From assembly GCA_902765215.1 (NCBI GenBank), contig CACWZA010000003.1, forward strand, positions 124,001 to 188,000: a stretch of 64,000 bases of DNA, given 5' to 3'. The position numbers and the translations under genes were made by a program. Shown here one piece after another: positions 26,099 to 35,300 of this stretch (positions are counted from its first letter, which is position 1; every line of letters begins with the position of its first letter). The notes beneath the pieces were generated by a model. The model saw nothing but the letters and a program-made list of their open reading frames with translations, was not told the DNA's origin and made no database searches. This stretch comes from an uncultured bacterium. Lineage in GTDB: Bacteria; Cyanobacteriota; Vampirovibrionia; Gastranaerophilales; Gastranaerophilaceae.

Positions 26099-27964
26099 TT
26101 ATTTACCCAGCATAACCATAAGAACGGAAATGTCAGCAGGTTTAACCCCGCCGATTCTTGATGCCTGAGCAAGCGTTTTTGGTCTGATTTTAGCCAGTTT
26201 TTCTTTAGTTTCAGTTGATATATGTTGTATTGCGGAATAATCAATATCGTCAGGGATTCTGTATTTTTCAAGCTTACTTGCCTGCTCTATCTGAATTTCC
26301 TGTCTTTTCAGATAACCGTCATATTTTATCTGAACTTCTACTTCATCGGTAACATCTTCCGTTAACTGTCTTATATCAGTTTCATAATCAAGTTTCTTTA
26401 TCACATCATAGGTTATATTAGGTCTTTTCAGCAATTCGGCAAGTCTTATACCCCTGTCAATATGTTCCCCATACTGTGCCAAAACAGAATTAACTTCAGA
26501 AGTTGCAGACACTTTTGTTGCAGACAATATTTCTATTTCTCGTTTAATTTCAGACATCTTAGCTCTGTAACGGTTATACTGAATATCATCAACCAAACCA
26601 ACCTTATAGCCTATTTCGGTAAGTCTTGCATCAGCATTATCCTGTCTTAAATGCAGGCGGTATTCTGATCTTGAAGTGAGCATTCTGTATGGTTCTTCAA
26701 TATCTTTTGTAACCAAATCATCTACTAAAGTTCCTAGATATGAAGAACTTCTTGAAAGCTCTACCATTTCAGAACCGTTTATGTAATTAAACGCATTTAT
26801 ACCTGCAAGCAGACCTTGTGCTGCCGCTTCTTCATAACCGCTTGTACCGTTAATCTGCCCTGCACAGAACAAACCTTTAACCTTTTTAGTCATCAAAGAG
26901 TGACTTGTCTGAACCGCAGGGATATAATCATACTCAACCGCATAAGCAGGTTTAATAATGTGAGCATTTTCAAGCCCCGGTAAAGAACGCACCATCTTAA
27001 CCTGAACATCGGCAGGCAAACTCGTTGAAAAACCCTGTATATAAAGTTCATAAGTACCAAGCCCCTCAGGTTCAATAAATATATGGTGAGAAGGGTTAGA
27101 AGCAAATCTCACAATCTTGTCCTCAATAGAAGGACAATAGCGAGGCCCTACCCCGTGGATAAGTCCCTGATACATCGGAGATTTATCAAGATTTTCTTTT
27201 ATAATTTTATGTGTTTCTTCCGTTGTGCGAGTAAGATAACAAGGAACCTGTTCTCTTATCGGTCTGTTAGGTTTGAACGAATAAAAATGCAGTTTTTCAT
27301 CGCCCGGTTGTATTGTCATTTTTGAATAATCAACCGTGCGTTTGTCAACACGGCAAGGGGTACCGGTTTTCAGCTTCTTAACAGTAAACCCTAAATTCCT
27401 CAAAGAATCTGATAATCCGATTGCGGGCATTTCACCCAATCTTCCTGCCCTATAGGATTTAAGACCGATAAAAATTCTTCCGTCTAAGGATGTGCCCGTT
27501 GTCAAAATCACGGCTCTTGCAGAATATTCATTCCCATATTCATCAATTGCACCCGTAATCTCGCCGTCTTTTACAACCAACTCGGTTATACAACATTGTT
27601 TTAAGTAAATATTATCCGTACTTTCGATAATATTTCTCATATATCTCATATATTCTTTTTTATCTGATTGTGCACGCAATGCACGAACAGCAGGGCCTTT
27701 TGATGAATTTAATATCTTCATCTGAACATAAGTAGCATCGGCAGCTTCGCCCATAACACCACCGAGCGCATCGATTTCTCTGACGAGAGTCGATTTTGCA
27801 GGCCCGCCTATTGCAGGGTTACACGGCATAAGTGCGATATTATCTAAATTTAATGAGCAAAAAAGAACTTTTGCACCTAATCTTGCAGCCGAAATTGCCG
27901 CTTCACATCCGGCATGTCCGCCGCCAACTACTATAACATCAAATTTATTTTCTAAATATCCCAT
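26099..27964 (-). CDS. mnmG: tRNA uridine-5-carboxymethylaminomethyl modification enzyme MnmG (GidA)
   Basis: FAD enzyme that with MnmE builds cmnm5U34. 621 residues. FAD-binding VVGGGHAGCEAA at about residues 12-23, MPCNPAIGGPAKSTLVREIDALGG, GTSLDGRIFIG, the conserved cysteine in KTGTPCRVDKRT, and CAGQINGTSGYEEAAAQG. I take the ATG at 27964, not the open-frame start at 27982, because a perfect TATAAT ends 6 nt before it. It acts on the same tRNA base as MnmA. Confidence 0.95.
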   Translation of the reverse strand: MGYLENKFDVIVVGGGHAGCEAAISAARLGAKVLFCSLNLDNIALMPCNPAIGGPAKSTLVREIDALGGVMGEAADATYVQMKILNSSKGPAVRALRAQSDKKEYMRYMRNIIESTDNIYLKQCCITELVVKDGEITGAIDEYGNEYSARAVILTTGTSLDGRIFIGLKSYRAGRLGEMPAIGLSDSLRNLGFTVKKLKTGTPCRVDKRTVDYSKMTIQPGDEKLHFYSFKPNRPIREQVPCYLTRTTEETHKIIKENLDKSPMYQGLIHGVGPRYCPSIEDKIVRFASNPSHHIFIEPEGLGTYELYIQGFSTSLPADVQVKMVRSLPGLENAHIIKPAYAVEYDYIPAVQTSHSLMTKKVKGLFCAGQINGTSGYEEAAAQGLLAGINAFNYINGSEMVELSRSSSYLGTLVDDLVTKDIEEPYRMLTSRSEYRLHLRQDNADARLTEIGYKVGLVDDIQYNRYRAKMSEIKREIEILSATKVSATSEVNSVLAQYGEHIDRGIRLAELLKRPNITYDVIKKLDYETDIRQLTEDVTDEVEVQIKYDGYLKRQEIQIEQASKLEKYRIPDDIDYSAIQHISTETKEKLAKIRPKTLAQASRIGGVKPADISVLMVMLGK

Positions 27965-27970
27965 ATATAG

Positions 27971-27976
27971 ATTATA
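27971..27976 (-). promoter_or_regulatory. leaderless promoter of mnmG
   Basis: TATAAT on the - strand ends 6 nt before the ATG at 27964; no Shine-Dalgarno. The -35 is poor. It faces the divergent promoter of the gene at 28010. Confidence 0.55.
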
Positions 27977-27996
27977 CAACAAATGAAAATGTATGC

Positions 27997-28002
27997 TATA
28001 AT
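27997..28002 (+). promoter_or_regulatory. leaderless promoter of the secreted protein gene at 28010
   Basis: Extended -10 TGc-TATAAT ending 7 nt before the ATG at 28010, with no Shine-Dalgarno. Confidence 0.55.
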
Positions 28003-28009
28003 ATGAAAT

Positions 28010-28606
28010 ATGAAGAAGAAAATTTTTAGTTGGATTTTATTTTTAGGTTTGTTGGTTTTACCGACAGTGCCTGCTATTGCAGAATCATTTGACTATGTAG
28101 GCGGTAGTTTTGACTGGCTTTATATGTCTAATGAAGAACGAACAGAGAGAGTTTCTCATATCTTTAACATTATGTTTCCGAAAGGGTATGTTGCAAACTT
28201 TCCTAGAGGGTTCTTAAAGGACAGATTAAAAAACCACCTCAAAGACAGAGCGCACGAAGCACACTACGAAGCAGTCTGCGCAGGTTATACACATTACAAA
28301 GATGTTGACCTGCAACCGTTCTTCGCAGGAAAATCAAAGTTTGTTTATATGTATGCACTGCAATACCAAAAAGCACCTCAAAAAACATTCTACTATGATG
28401 CGATGGGCAAACTTAAATTTATCGACTTCAGATATGGCGACTATCCACAATGCCCATACTACACAAAGAAATATGCAATCAACGGGAAATTAGTCAGAGC
28501 AATGTATCTGCAAAACCCTGACACAATGTATATTTTCTCTGATAAAGGTTCTTTTATCGGGGTTAAATATCAAAACAATGTGTACGGGTTTAATTATCAA
28601 AGATAA
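28010..28606 (+). CDS. small exported protein of unknown function
   Basis: 198 residues. A clear signal peptide (MKKKIFSWILFLGLLVLP, Ala-rich end IAES near residue 25) is followed by a Tyr-, Phe- and Lys-rich domain without recognised motif; the second half (FYYDAMGKLKFIDFRYGDYP) looks like beta-strands. It is transcribed away from mnmG and followed by a polyprenyl synthase with its own promoter. I do not recognise it. Confidence 0.7.
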   Translation: MKKKIFSWILFLGLLVLPTVPAIAESFDYVGGSFDWLYMSNEERTERVSHIFNIMFPKGYVANFPRGFLKDRLKNHLKDRAHEAHYEAVCAGYTHYKDVDLQPFFAGKSKFVYMYALQYQKAPQKTFYYDAMGKLKFIDFRYGDYPQCPYYTKKYAINGKLVRAMYLQNPDTMYIFSDKGSFIGVKYQNNVYGFNYQR

Positions 28607-28607
28607 C

Positions 28608-28636
28608 TTGATTTAACTCTGTTACCTTGATAAAGT
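28608..28636 (+). promoter_or_regulatory. leaderless promoter of the polyprenyl synthase
   Basis: TTGATT (28608-28613), 17-nt spacer, extended TGa-TAAAGT (28631-28636), then 6 nt to the ATG at 28643. No Shine-Dalgarno. Confidence 0.65.
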
Positions 28637-28642
28637 TTATTT

Positions 28643-29437
28643 ATGGATTGCATAAATAAAGAGCTTTGTATTATAAAAGAGGGTGTTTCCAAGAATTTAC
28701 CGTATCAGATAAATGAATACGGAAAACTTATTCGTTCAAAAATAGGGCTGCTAATTTTAAAGATGTACGGGGTTAATCCGGGGGAAGAACATTTAAAATT
28801 TCTCACGGCTATTGAGCTTACACACACAGCATCGCTCCACCACGACGATGTTATAGATAACGAAACGACAAGAAGAAATTCTCAGACAATAAATTCTCTA
28901 AAAGGAAACAAACTTTCTGTTTTGTACGGTAATCTTATCCTTACAAACGCACTAAAAATAATACTTTCAACAGATAATACAATCTTAACAAAACACTTTA
29001 ATGAAACTATTCAGGATATGTGTAAAGGAGAGCTTCTGCAAAACAGCCAACTCTACAGCATTCCATCATTAGAAGATTACATAGAAAAAAGCAGACTAAA
29101 AACGGCATCATTATTCAAAATGGTGGGGCTGGGGCTAAAGATACTCTCAGCAGATATCCCACAAAGTATGATTGATTTTACGGAAAATTTCGGGATAGGA
29201 TTTCAGATAAAAAACGACTTAGACAACCTGTTGACGACAAAGACAGATATTGAAAACGGAATCTACACTGCACCTCTGATATATTCAGGCGGAACAAAAA
29301 TAACGGAATATGGTATTGAAAAAACAAAAGCTTTAATAGATAATTACATACAGAAGGGTTTTACCTATCCGGAAAAAGAGAGAGATAATCAGTATAAAAA
29401 AGAGTTGATTGGGGTAATGCAATGCTTAAAGAACTAA
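28643..29437 (+). CDS. polyprenyl diphosphate synthase family protein
   Basis: Trans-isoprenyl diphosphate synthase fold, 264 residues. The first aspartate region is reduced: ASLHHDDVIDNETTRRN holds HHDDVID where DDxxD is usual, with the following RRN. The second is NDLDN near residue 191 (KNDLDNL). YGNLILTNA lies between. The enzyme would lengthen isoprenoid chains for quinone or undecaprenyl carriers. It is shorter than usual octaprenyl synthases (about 320) and the chain length cannot be told. Its end overlaps lepB by 16 nt. Confidence 0.8.
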   Translation: MDCINKELCIIKEGVSKNLPYQINEYGKLIRSKIGLLILKMYGVNPGEEHLKFLTAIELTHTASLHHDDVIDNETTRRNSQTINSLKGNKLSVLYGNLILTNALKIILSTDNTILTKHFNETIQDMCKGELLQNSQLYSIPSLEDYIEKSRLKTASLFKMVGLGLKILSADIPQSMIDFTENFGIGFQIKNDLDNLLTTKTDIENGIYTAPLIYSGGTKITEYGIEKTKALIDNYIQKGFTYPEKERDNQYKKELIGVMQCLKN

Positions 29438-30063
29438 AAGAGAAATACAACAAATTCGGCGAAGAACATCCGACAGCAAAAGAATGGATAGAAACCTTTA
29501 TTTTTGTGTTTGTAATGGTTATTCTGATAAGGTATTTCCTTTGTGAAATAAGATGGATACCGTCAGGCTCAATGAAACCAACCCTTATTGAAGGCGACAG
29601 AATTGTTGTTGAAAGAGTAACGCATTTTTATAAAAAACCTCAACGCGGTGATATACTGGTATTTTATCCGCCATTTGTAAAAATAAACAAAACCCCTCTC
29701 GGAATACTCGCAAGAAGAACCGGAATCGGATGTAACGATGTTGCTTTTATAAAACGCGTTGTAGGGCTTCCCGGGGAAAAAGTTGAAATAAAGAATTTTA
29801 AAGACGGCAGACATGTTGTATACATCAACGATAAACCGTTAGAAGAAAAATATATTTTGAGCGAATATGATTATGTGCCTTGTTCAGACACAATGTACTG
29901 CGGTCCGATGATTGTACCGGAAGGTAAGTATTTTATGATGGGTGATAACCGCGGGAACTCTGAGGACAGCCGTTTTTGGGGGTTCTTACCTGAGTACAGA
30001 ATAGTCGGTCGTGCCGTAACCATATTTTGGCCGCTCAACAGAATAAAAAATGTTACAAAATAA
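29422..30063 (+). CDS. lepB: signal peptidase I
   Basis: Membrane-bound serine protease that removes signal peptides. 213 residues: one N-terminal membrane segment (about 22-42), catalytic Ser in IPSGSMKPTL near residue 51, box C GDRIVVERV, catalytic Lys in FIKRVVGLPGE and box E GDNRGNSEDSRFWG. GGGGT precedes the ATG within the end of the polyprenyl synthase gene. Several exported proteins nearby are likely clients. Confidence 0.93.
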   Translation: MLKELKEKYNKFGEEHPTAKEWIETFIFVFVMVILIRYFLCEIRWIPSGSMKPTLIEGDRIVVERVTHFYKKPQRGDILVFYPPFVKINKTPLGILARRTGIGCNDVAFIKRVVGLPGEKVEIKNFKDGRHVVYINDKPLEEKYILSEYDYVPCSDTMYCGPMIVPEGKYFMMGDNRGNSEDSRFWGFLPEYRIVGRAVTIFWPLNRIKNVTK

Positions 30064-30206
30064 AAAATCCGATGGTGCATTTACCCGCATTACTGTTGAT
30101 TAGACACTAAATGTAACAAATGTAACAAAATTAAAAAGTGCTGAAATCACACCTCTATAACATGTGTTTATATTTATATAATGTAAAAAAACGTGAGGTA
30201 AGAAGC

Positions 30207-33200
30207 ATGGGCTTTGAAGTTGGAAAACAAATTACAAGTGTAGAAATTCAAAAGGCAGATTTTAAACAAGCCGACGGAATTAAGAAGTTAAAAGACAACG
30301 AGTTTGAAGCAATTTGGAACCGTTTTGATACTAACAATGACGGTAAATTAGACCAAAATGAACAAGTCGGTTTAATGGCATTTATCCAAAATATGGCTGG
30401 AGAAGACGGCAAAATAACAAGAAAAGAAGTAAAAAATGCCCGAAATACAGCAGAAAATAAAGATGCAGACCAAACAAATGAATCAAGTGTTCTGCAGCAA
30501 TTCGGTGACGGTGTCGAAATATCTTACAAGGATATGAAGCGTCTTGCTAAAGGATTTCAGGAATTTGTCCAAAACCAACCAAAAGGCATGAGTGATGTTA
30601 CAAAAACTGGCGACAACACATTTGAAATTGTAAAAGCAAACGACAAAACAGTCTACACAATGGACGGTCAAGGTCGTATTGCAAAGAGAGCAAACGAAAA
30701 AGCAGGAACAACAACATATACATACAACGACAATAATGATGTCCATACAGCAGAAACCACAAAAAATGCGGGAAAAGCTGAACAGGTTGTAACAACAAAT
30801 ACCTATATCTATCCAAAAGATAAAAAGGATACACCGCCTACAGAACTACAACAAAAAATTGTAGAAGGAAATGATCCTGCAAAACAAAAAATCACTGAAC
30901 AAAATTTCAATATTCTTGAAAAAGATGGTCAGCTTAAATACGACAAAACAAAAGCAAGAGTAACAACAGGAACAGGAGAATCACAAAAAGTTGTTGAAAT
31001 TACATTCAAAGACGGACAAAAAACCCAACAAACTACAACTGACAAAAACGGAACCGAAATTATAAACTATCAACAAGTAACACGAAACGGTAATAACGTA
31101 GATATTCCGTTAACTAGAACTTATACAAGTAAAGAAACCCCGCCTACAGTAACAGACGAAAAGTATCAACGAGGTCAGGCAGCAGGAAATATTGCAAGCA
31201 GAACTATAACAAAGGGCGGCAAGAAAGTTCGCACGACTACATACAACCCGGGAGGAGCAACTGTTACCGAGTTTGATGAAGCAGAAAATCCAAAAGAGAA
31301 AAAAGTAACAAAATATGCTAAATTTGACAACAAAACCGGTAAAATTGAACCGCAAGACGACTCTAACAAGGTTGAAGAAGTAATTACACAAGGTGATAAA
31401 AGAATTACCAATAAATATAAAAACGGAAAAATATCTAACATCACCACTCAATTTACAGATTCAAAGAGTCCGATAAAATCAGCAGAACAAGATATTGCAG
31501 GAAAAACAATCCGATACACAACTAAAGACGGAAAAACCATAACCGTTAAGACAAATGACAACGGAGATCCGACAACATTCCCTAGATTCAAAGGTACAAG
31601 AATGGAAACTGCAGAAGAAATTGCTGACAGATTAGGTCTGCAAGGGGAAGCAAAAAAAGCATTTATTACTGCAAATCGAGGCAAGATTAAGCCGGGTGTA
31701 GCAGTATCTGTTCCAAAAAACCACGCAATAAATGCAAACTTTAAAGCTGAAAACGTAGAAACAGACGGCGCTGCAGAAGCTAAAAAACTGAAAGAATACA
31801 AAGCAGAGCAGTACAGAAAGTTTGTAAACAATAATATTGCCCACGCAAAAGAATATGGTGCAAATCTTGCAAAAAATCAAGGTTTACGTCAAACTTGGGC
31901 TAGTGGTCCATATCAAGTATATTGTAAACCTACTTATGCAAAAAAAGTCGGAGACAAAACTGTAAGTAGCGGAGCTGATGCATCAAAAGTAACGGGTAAC
32001 TATCAACAACACTATATCTATAACCCTCAAACAGGCAAAATGTCAGCGATTGAAAACCAAATCAAAGGATTAAAACAGGGTGAACATGTAAAACTTATAA
32101 CAAGCAACGGATATGCGAAAGTTGTTAACGATGCCGGTCAGGAAAGGCTAATTAAATTAAACTTTAACTCATCTTTGACCGCTACTGTTGACAATAAAGC
32201 TGTCAAAACCTCAGACTATAACAAAAACTTCAAAGAGAACTATATAGCAAGCAAAGGTGAACTCAAAGATGCTGATGGAAATGCAATCAAAAATGCTGAA
32301 GGAAAAGCCATTAAAACAAACCTTTATGAAGGCAGAATAGTAGACGGGAAAGTACAATCTGTAATGACACATAAAGAAGGTATCGACCTTGAAGCCGCAA
32401 ATAGAAAGGCACTGGAAAATGCAGATAAAATGGCAAAGGCAAAAGGATATGCAAAAACAGATACCCCATACCTGTATAGCTATAACAAAAACTACTTAGA
32501 CGAAAATGATGAAAAGCATACATTAGTATATTACGCATATTTCAACAAGAATACTAATAATTTCGTTGATCTCGGATACAAATCAATAGAACGGGCAAGA
32601 GAACTATTTGCAGAAGCAACTAAGGAACCCGACACAAAGCACACAACAACTCAAAAACAAACTAATCCTGATGCAGAACCGGGAACTGTTGTAGACGAAA
32701 AAATAGCAGACGGACAAACACCCCCTGCCGAAGAAACAAAAACGCTAACACAAGCACAAGTAAACAATCTCGCTAAGAAAAACGGTCTCACAGCAGACAC
32801 AAAACACGCAGGCGTATACTACAAAGCACAAGGCCACGGGGTTAAAACATATTATGTATACAATACAAAATCAGAAAAATTCGAAAAAACAACAGTAAAG
32901 ACCGACGAAACTGCAGTAGCAGACAATACACGAGTCGCATCCAAAACTGACGAAGAATTACCACTCCCATCTTATGCAGCGATTACATCGGAAGCGCTGA
33001 GAAAATACAATCTTATAGATACGGAAAAACAAGAAATTGAAGAAACTATGAAAAAATATAATCTAAAATTAATAGCATCAAGTAATTTGGACTCACCTAG
33101 TGTAATAGATTCTAAGGGATATAAATATAACTACAACAATATGACACATGAATTTGTGCCTGAGGGGTGGCTAAATGATGGGAATAAAGCTAATATTATC

Positions 33201-33287
33201 CCTGTGGGCGATTCGCAGATTGATGTAGATAAACCAACAGATTGGGATAGCATGGTAGGTCTATACAAGAGCCCGTACGAAACTTAA
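30207..33287 (+). CDS. large EF-hand protein with repetitive polar body, 1026 aa
   Basis: No signal peptide or membrane segment. A canonical EF-hand loop, DTNNDGKLDQNE, lies at residues 41-52, and a second possible one (EDGKITRKEV) follows at about 65. Residues 130-450 are Thr-, Lys- and Asn-rich with YD-like strands (TYTYNDNND, TTYNPGGATVTEFDE). Around 458-510 a LysM-like segment carries EEIADRLGLQGEAKKAF and KPGVAVSVPK. The rest repeats motifs around KAYYVYN/YYAYFNK. Start chosen at 30207 because GAGGTAAGAAG precedes it. Perhaps a secreted or surface calcium-binding protein exported without a Sec signal; function unknown. Confidence 0.8.
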   Translation: MGFEVGKQITSVEIQKADFKQADGIKKLKDNEFEAIWNRFDTNNDGKLDQNEQVGLMAFIQNMAGEDGKITRKEVKNARNTAENKDADQTNESSVLQQFGDGVEISYKDMKRLAKGFQEFVQNQPKGMSDVTKTGDNTFEIVKANDKTVYTMDGQGRIAKRANEKAGTTTYTYNDNNDVHTAETTKNAGKAEQVVTTNTYIYPKDKKDTPPTELQQKIVEGNDPAKQKITEQNFNILEKDGQLKYDKTKARVTTGTGESQKVVEITFKDGQKTQQTTTDKNGTEIINYQQVTRNGNNVDIPLTRTYTSKETPPTVTDEKYQRGQAAGNIASRTITKGGKKVRTTTYNPGGATVTEFDEAENPKEKKVTKYAKFDNKTGKIEPQDDSNKVEEVITQGDKRITNKYKNGKISNITTQFTDSKSPIKSAEQDIAGKTIRYTTKDGKTITVKTNDNGDPTTFPRFKGTRMETAEEIADRLGLQGEAKKAFITANRGKIKPGVAVSVPKNHAINANFKAENVETDGAAEAKKLKEYKAEQYRKFVNNNIAHAKEYGANLAKNQGLRQTWASGPYQVYCKPTYAKKVGDKTVSSGADASKVTGNYQQHYIYNPQTGKMSAIENQIKGLKQGEHVKLITSNGYAKVVNDAGQERLIKLNFNSSLTATVDNKAVKTSDYNKNFKENYIASKGELKDADGNAIKNAEGKAIKTNLYEGRIVDGKVQSVMTHKEGIDLEAANRKALENADKMAKAKGYAKTDTPYLYSYNKNYLDENDEKHTLVYYAYFNKNTNNFVDLGYKSIERARELFAEATKEPDTKHTTTQKQTNPDAEPGTVVDEKIADGQTPPAEETKTLTQAQVNNLAKKNGLTADTKHAGVYYKAQGHGVKTYYVYNTKSEKFEKTTVKTDETAVADNTRVASKTDEELPLPSYAAITSEALRKYNLIDTEKQEIEETMKKYNLKLIASSNLDSPSVIDSKGYKYNYNNMTHEFVPEGWLNDGNKANIIPVGDSQIDVDKPTDWDSMVGLYKSPYET

Positions 33288-33309
33288 TACTAATAATTAA
33301 ATAACAATA

Positions 33310-33333
33310 AAAAGGGTGCCTCCGGTACCTTTT
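33310..33333 (+). terminator. terminator of the EF-hand gene
   Basis: Stem of about 10 bp with one bulge (AAAAGGGTGCC/GGTACCTTTT), 3-nt loop, ending in TTTT, 23 nt after the stop. Confidence 0.6.
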
Positions 33334-33344
33334 AAACAAATAAA

Positions 33345-33374
33345 ACCCTGCACGCAAATTAATCGTAACAGGGT
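33345..33374 (-). terminator. possible terminator of the AASQAR coiled-coil gene
   Basis: ACCCTG/CAGGGT hairpin with an 18-nt loop; on the - strand the 3' arm is followed by TTTTA. Weak because of the large loop. Confidence 0.4.
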
Positions 33375-33483
33375 AAAAGGTGTGTACGTGTATCAATAAA
33401 TGGATTTCTTTTCTTTAAAAATTTTGTTAATCTGACAAACTTCAAATCAGACAGGATAAACCTGATTAGATATTTACCCCGCT

Positions 33484-35076
33484 CTAACTGCCTGCAAATG
33501 TCTTGAAGGTCATTTCTATGTTCTTTGAGATAACTTTCTTAACTGCTTCCATTTCGGTTGTCAGAGCATTTTGTTCAGTATCTAACTGTTTCAGTCTTAA
33601 TTCCAAAGTTCTGTCTTCTTTTTGGATAATTTCTGTTTTTGCGTTAATATCAGCAATTTTCTTTTCATACTTACGAACATCACTGTAGTATTTGTTCATA
33701 GCATCCTGATAAGCCGCTTCATCGGTTACAGATTCAACGTTCAAATCGTAAACAACATTTGAATCTTCAAGCTTCATTGTTGCAAATCTGCCTGAACCGT
33801 CAGTTTCCAGTAACGCATAACTTGTATCTTCTACTTTCTTGTTAATGTAAGTTGCATCGTAGAATTTCAGTTTGTTTTGGTTTTCAATTGGTTTACCATA
33901 TTCGTCATAAGTTGTTAAACTTTGTACCAAATCTTTATATGTTGTATAACGGGTATGCCCTTGATATTCAAATGAGTAAATACCTGAACCATAGTATTCG
34001 TATGAGCCGTCAGGCATTCTCTGAATATAATCTGCAATAGGTTCTTTTCTGCAGTCAGCAACAATTTGAAGCAATGCTGTTTCATCGGTAAGCGACAGAT
34101 TTTCATACAATTCTGTTAACTTACAGTTACCTACATAAGCAGGAGTATAAACTGTAGAGTAGTCAATAAGCCCGCCTTCACCTTTTTCGTATGCTTCTTC
34201 TTTTGTTGCAGATTGAAATACATAACTTGTTTCATCATCAACGGTAGTTGTAGTATATGAAGCATATCCCGTTGCAAATGCACCGACTTCAACTGCCTGC
34301 GCAATATCATCTTTAGATACCCCTGGCAAACCTTCATTATCAAGTGCCGCAGCAACTTTTTGGAAGTCTTCATCTGTCCATTTTGAAGTAGATGTCAAAT
34401 CTAAACCGAGGTCGTTGCTCAACTTCTTCAAATCGACATAACCTTCCTTCAAACCATGGGTTGAAAGTGCATTTTCTAAATCTGTTTTTGTTGAAATATG
34501 CCATACATTATCTTTGTCTTTATAACCGAACAAATCATCATAATTGATTTTTCCGTTAGGGAATTCTATCAGACCTTCAGATTCCATATCTTTTAAGGCA
34601 TTTTCCAAATCTTTTGTTTTCTTATAACTTGATAACGGCTTATAAGTAACTTCGTCATTCAAAGTATAAGAACCATCTTTATTCTTTCTTAGAGTATCAA
34701 CATCATTATCAAACTTAGTAGCCTGATTCTTAAATGTAACTTCCGGATTCTGCATTTTACGCATTGAACCGGTATAAATGTCGTCAAAGTAGTATGTATT
34801 AACAACATAGTTATAATCTTTGTTCGCAGTAGACAACTGATGCCAATCTTCAAGTACTGTATCATTGTAACCGTCACTATATGAGTACTGAGTCTTAGTA
34901 TAATTTGTACTATCAGGACAGGTTGGAACTTTTGTATTCAAAAGCTGGTTAAAGTAGTTCGCTGATTGGTTTGCTAATGCAACACGAGCCTGGTTAATCT
35001 GTTGACCCTCGTATTCGCAGTTAGTCTTACGTGCTGTTAGTGCTAAGTATCTTGCCTGTGATGCTGCCATTCCCAT
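33484..35076 (-). CDS. coiled-coil protein with N-terminal AASQAR segment, 530 aa
   Basis: Unrecognised. The first 45 residues form an amphipathic helix (GMAASQARYLALTARKTN, then NQARVALANQSANYF) without signal peptide. A long acidic Tyr/Thr/Asp-rich middle part follows, with repeated KDxxxAL-like segments around residues 170-260. The last 70 residues are a heptad coiled coil ending MTFKTFAGS. This plan, conserved helix - variable middle - coiled coil, recalls axial flagellar or secretion-apparatus proteins, but no direct match is claimed. The 169-residue protein at 56179 has a similar C-terminal end. AGGAGAAAG precedes the ATG. Confidence 0.78.
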   Translation of the reverse strand: MGMAASQARYLALTARKTNCEYEGQQINQARVALANQSANYFNQLLNTKVPTCPDSTNYTKTQYSYSDGYNDTVLEDWHQLSTANKDYNYVVNTYYFDDIYTGSMRKMQNPEVTFKNQATKFDNDVDTLRKNKDGSYTLNDEVTYKPLSSYKKTKDLENALKDMESEGLIEFPNGKINYDDLFGYKDKDNVWHISTKTDLENALSTHGLKEGYVDLKKLSNDLGLDLTSTSKWTDEDFQKVAAALDNEGLPGVSKDDIAQAVEVGAFATGYASYTTTTVDDETSYVFQSATKEEAYEKGEGGLIDYSTVYTPAYVGNCKLTELYENLSLTDETALLQIVADCRKEPIADYIQRMPDGSYEYYGSGIYSFEYQGHTRYTTYKDLVQSLTTYDEYGKPIENQNKLKFYDATYINKKVEDTSYALLETDGSGRFATMKLEDSNVVYDLNVESVTDEAAYQDAMNKYYSDVRKYEKKIADINAKTEIIQKEDRTLELRLKQLDTEQNALTTEMEAVKKVISKNIEMTFKTFAGS

Positions 35077-35252
35077 GACAAACTTTCTCCTATTATTGAT
35101 TACTCGTTTCTTCTACACTCTCTTATTTAATAATTATTTTTTAGAAGTCAAATAATCTATCGGCAAGCTAAGATAAATGTTTAGTAAAGGTCGTCCGATT
35201 TCGTACGAATGGTGGATAGGAGTATATGTATAAAAACCCGTGCTAAAACATA

Positions 35253-35274
35253 CTGTTTTAAATACATAAAACAG
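35253..35274. other. hairpin between the NHL gene and the coiled-coil gene
   Basis: Perfect 8-bp stem CTGTTTTA/TAAAACAG with 6-nt loop, 27 nt after the stop of the TPR/NHL gene. It lacks an immediate T-run, so terminator function is uncertain. Confidence 0.4.
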
Positions 35275-35300
35275 CGGTTAACACTTGTAATATCTATACT

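Noticed and set aside
31110-31831. Series of - strand ORFs inside the EF-hand gene
   Set aside because: They are Phe/Cys/Tyr-rich shadows of the AT-rich coding frame and have no ribosome site.
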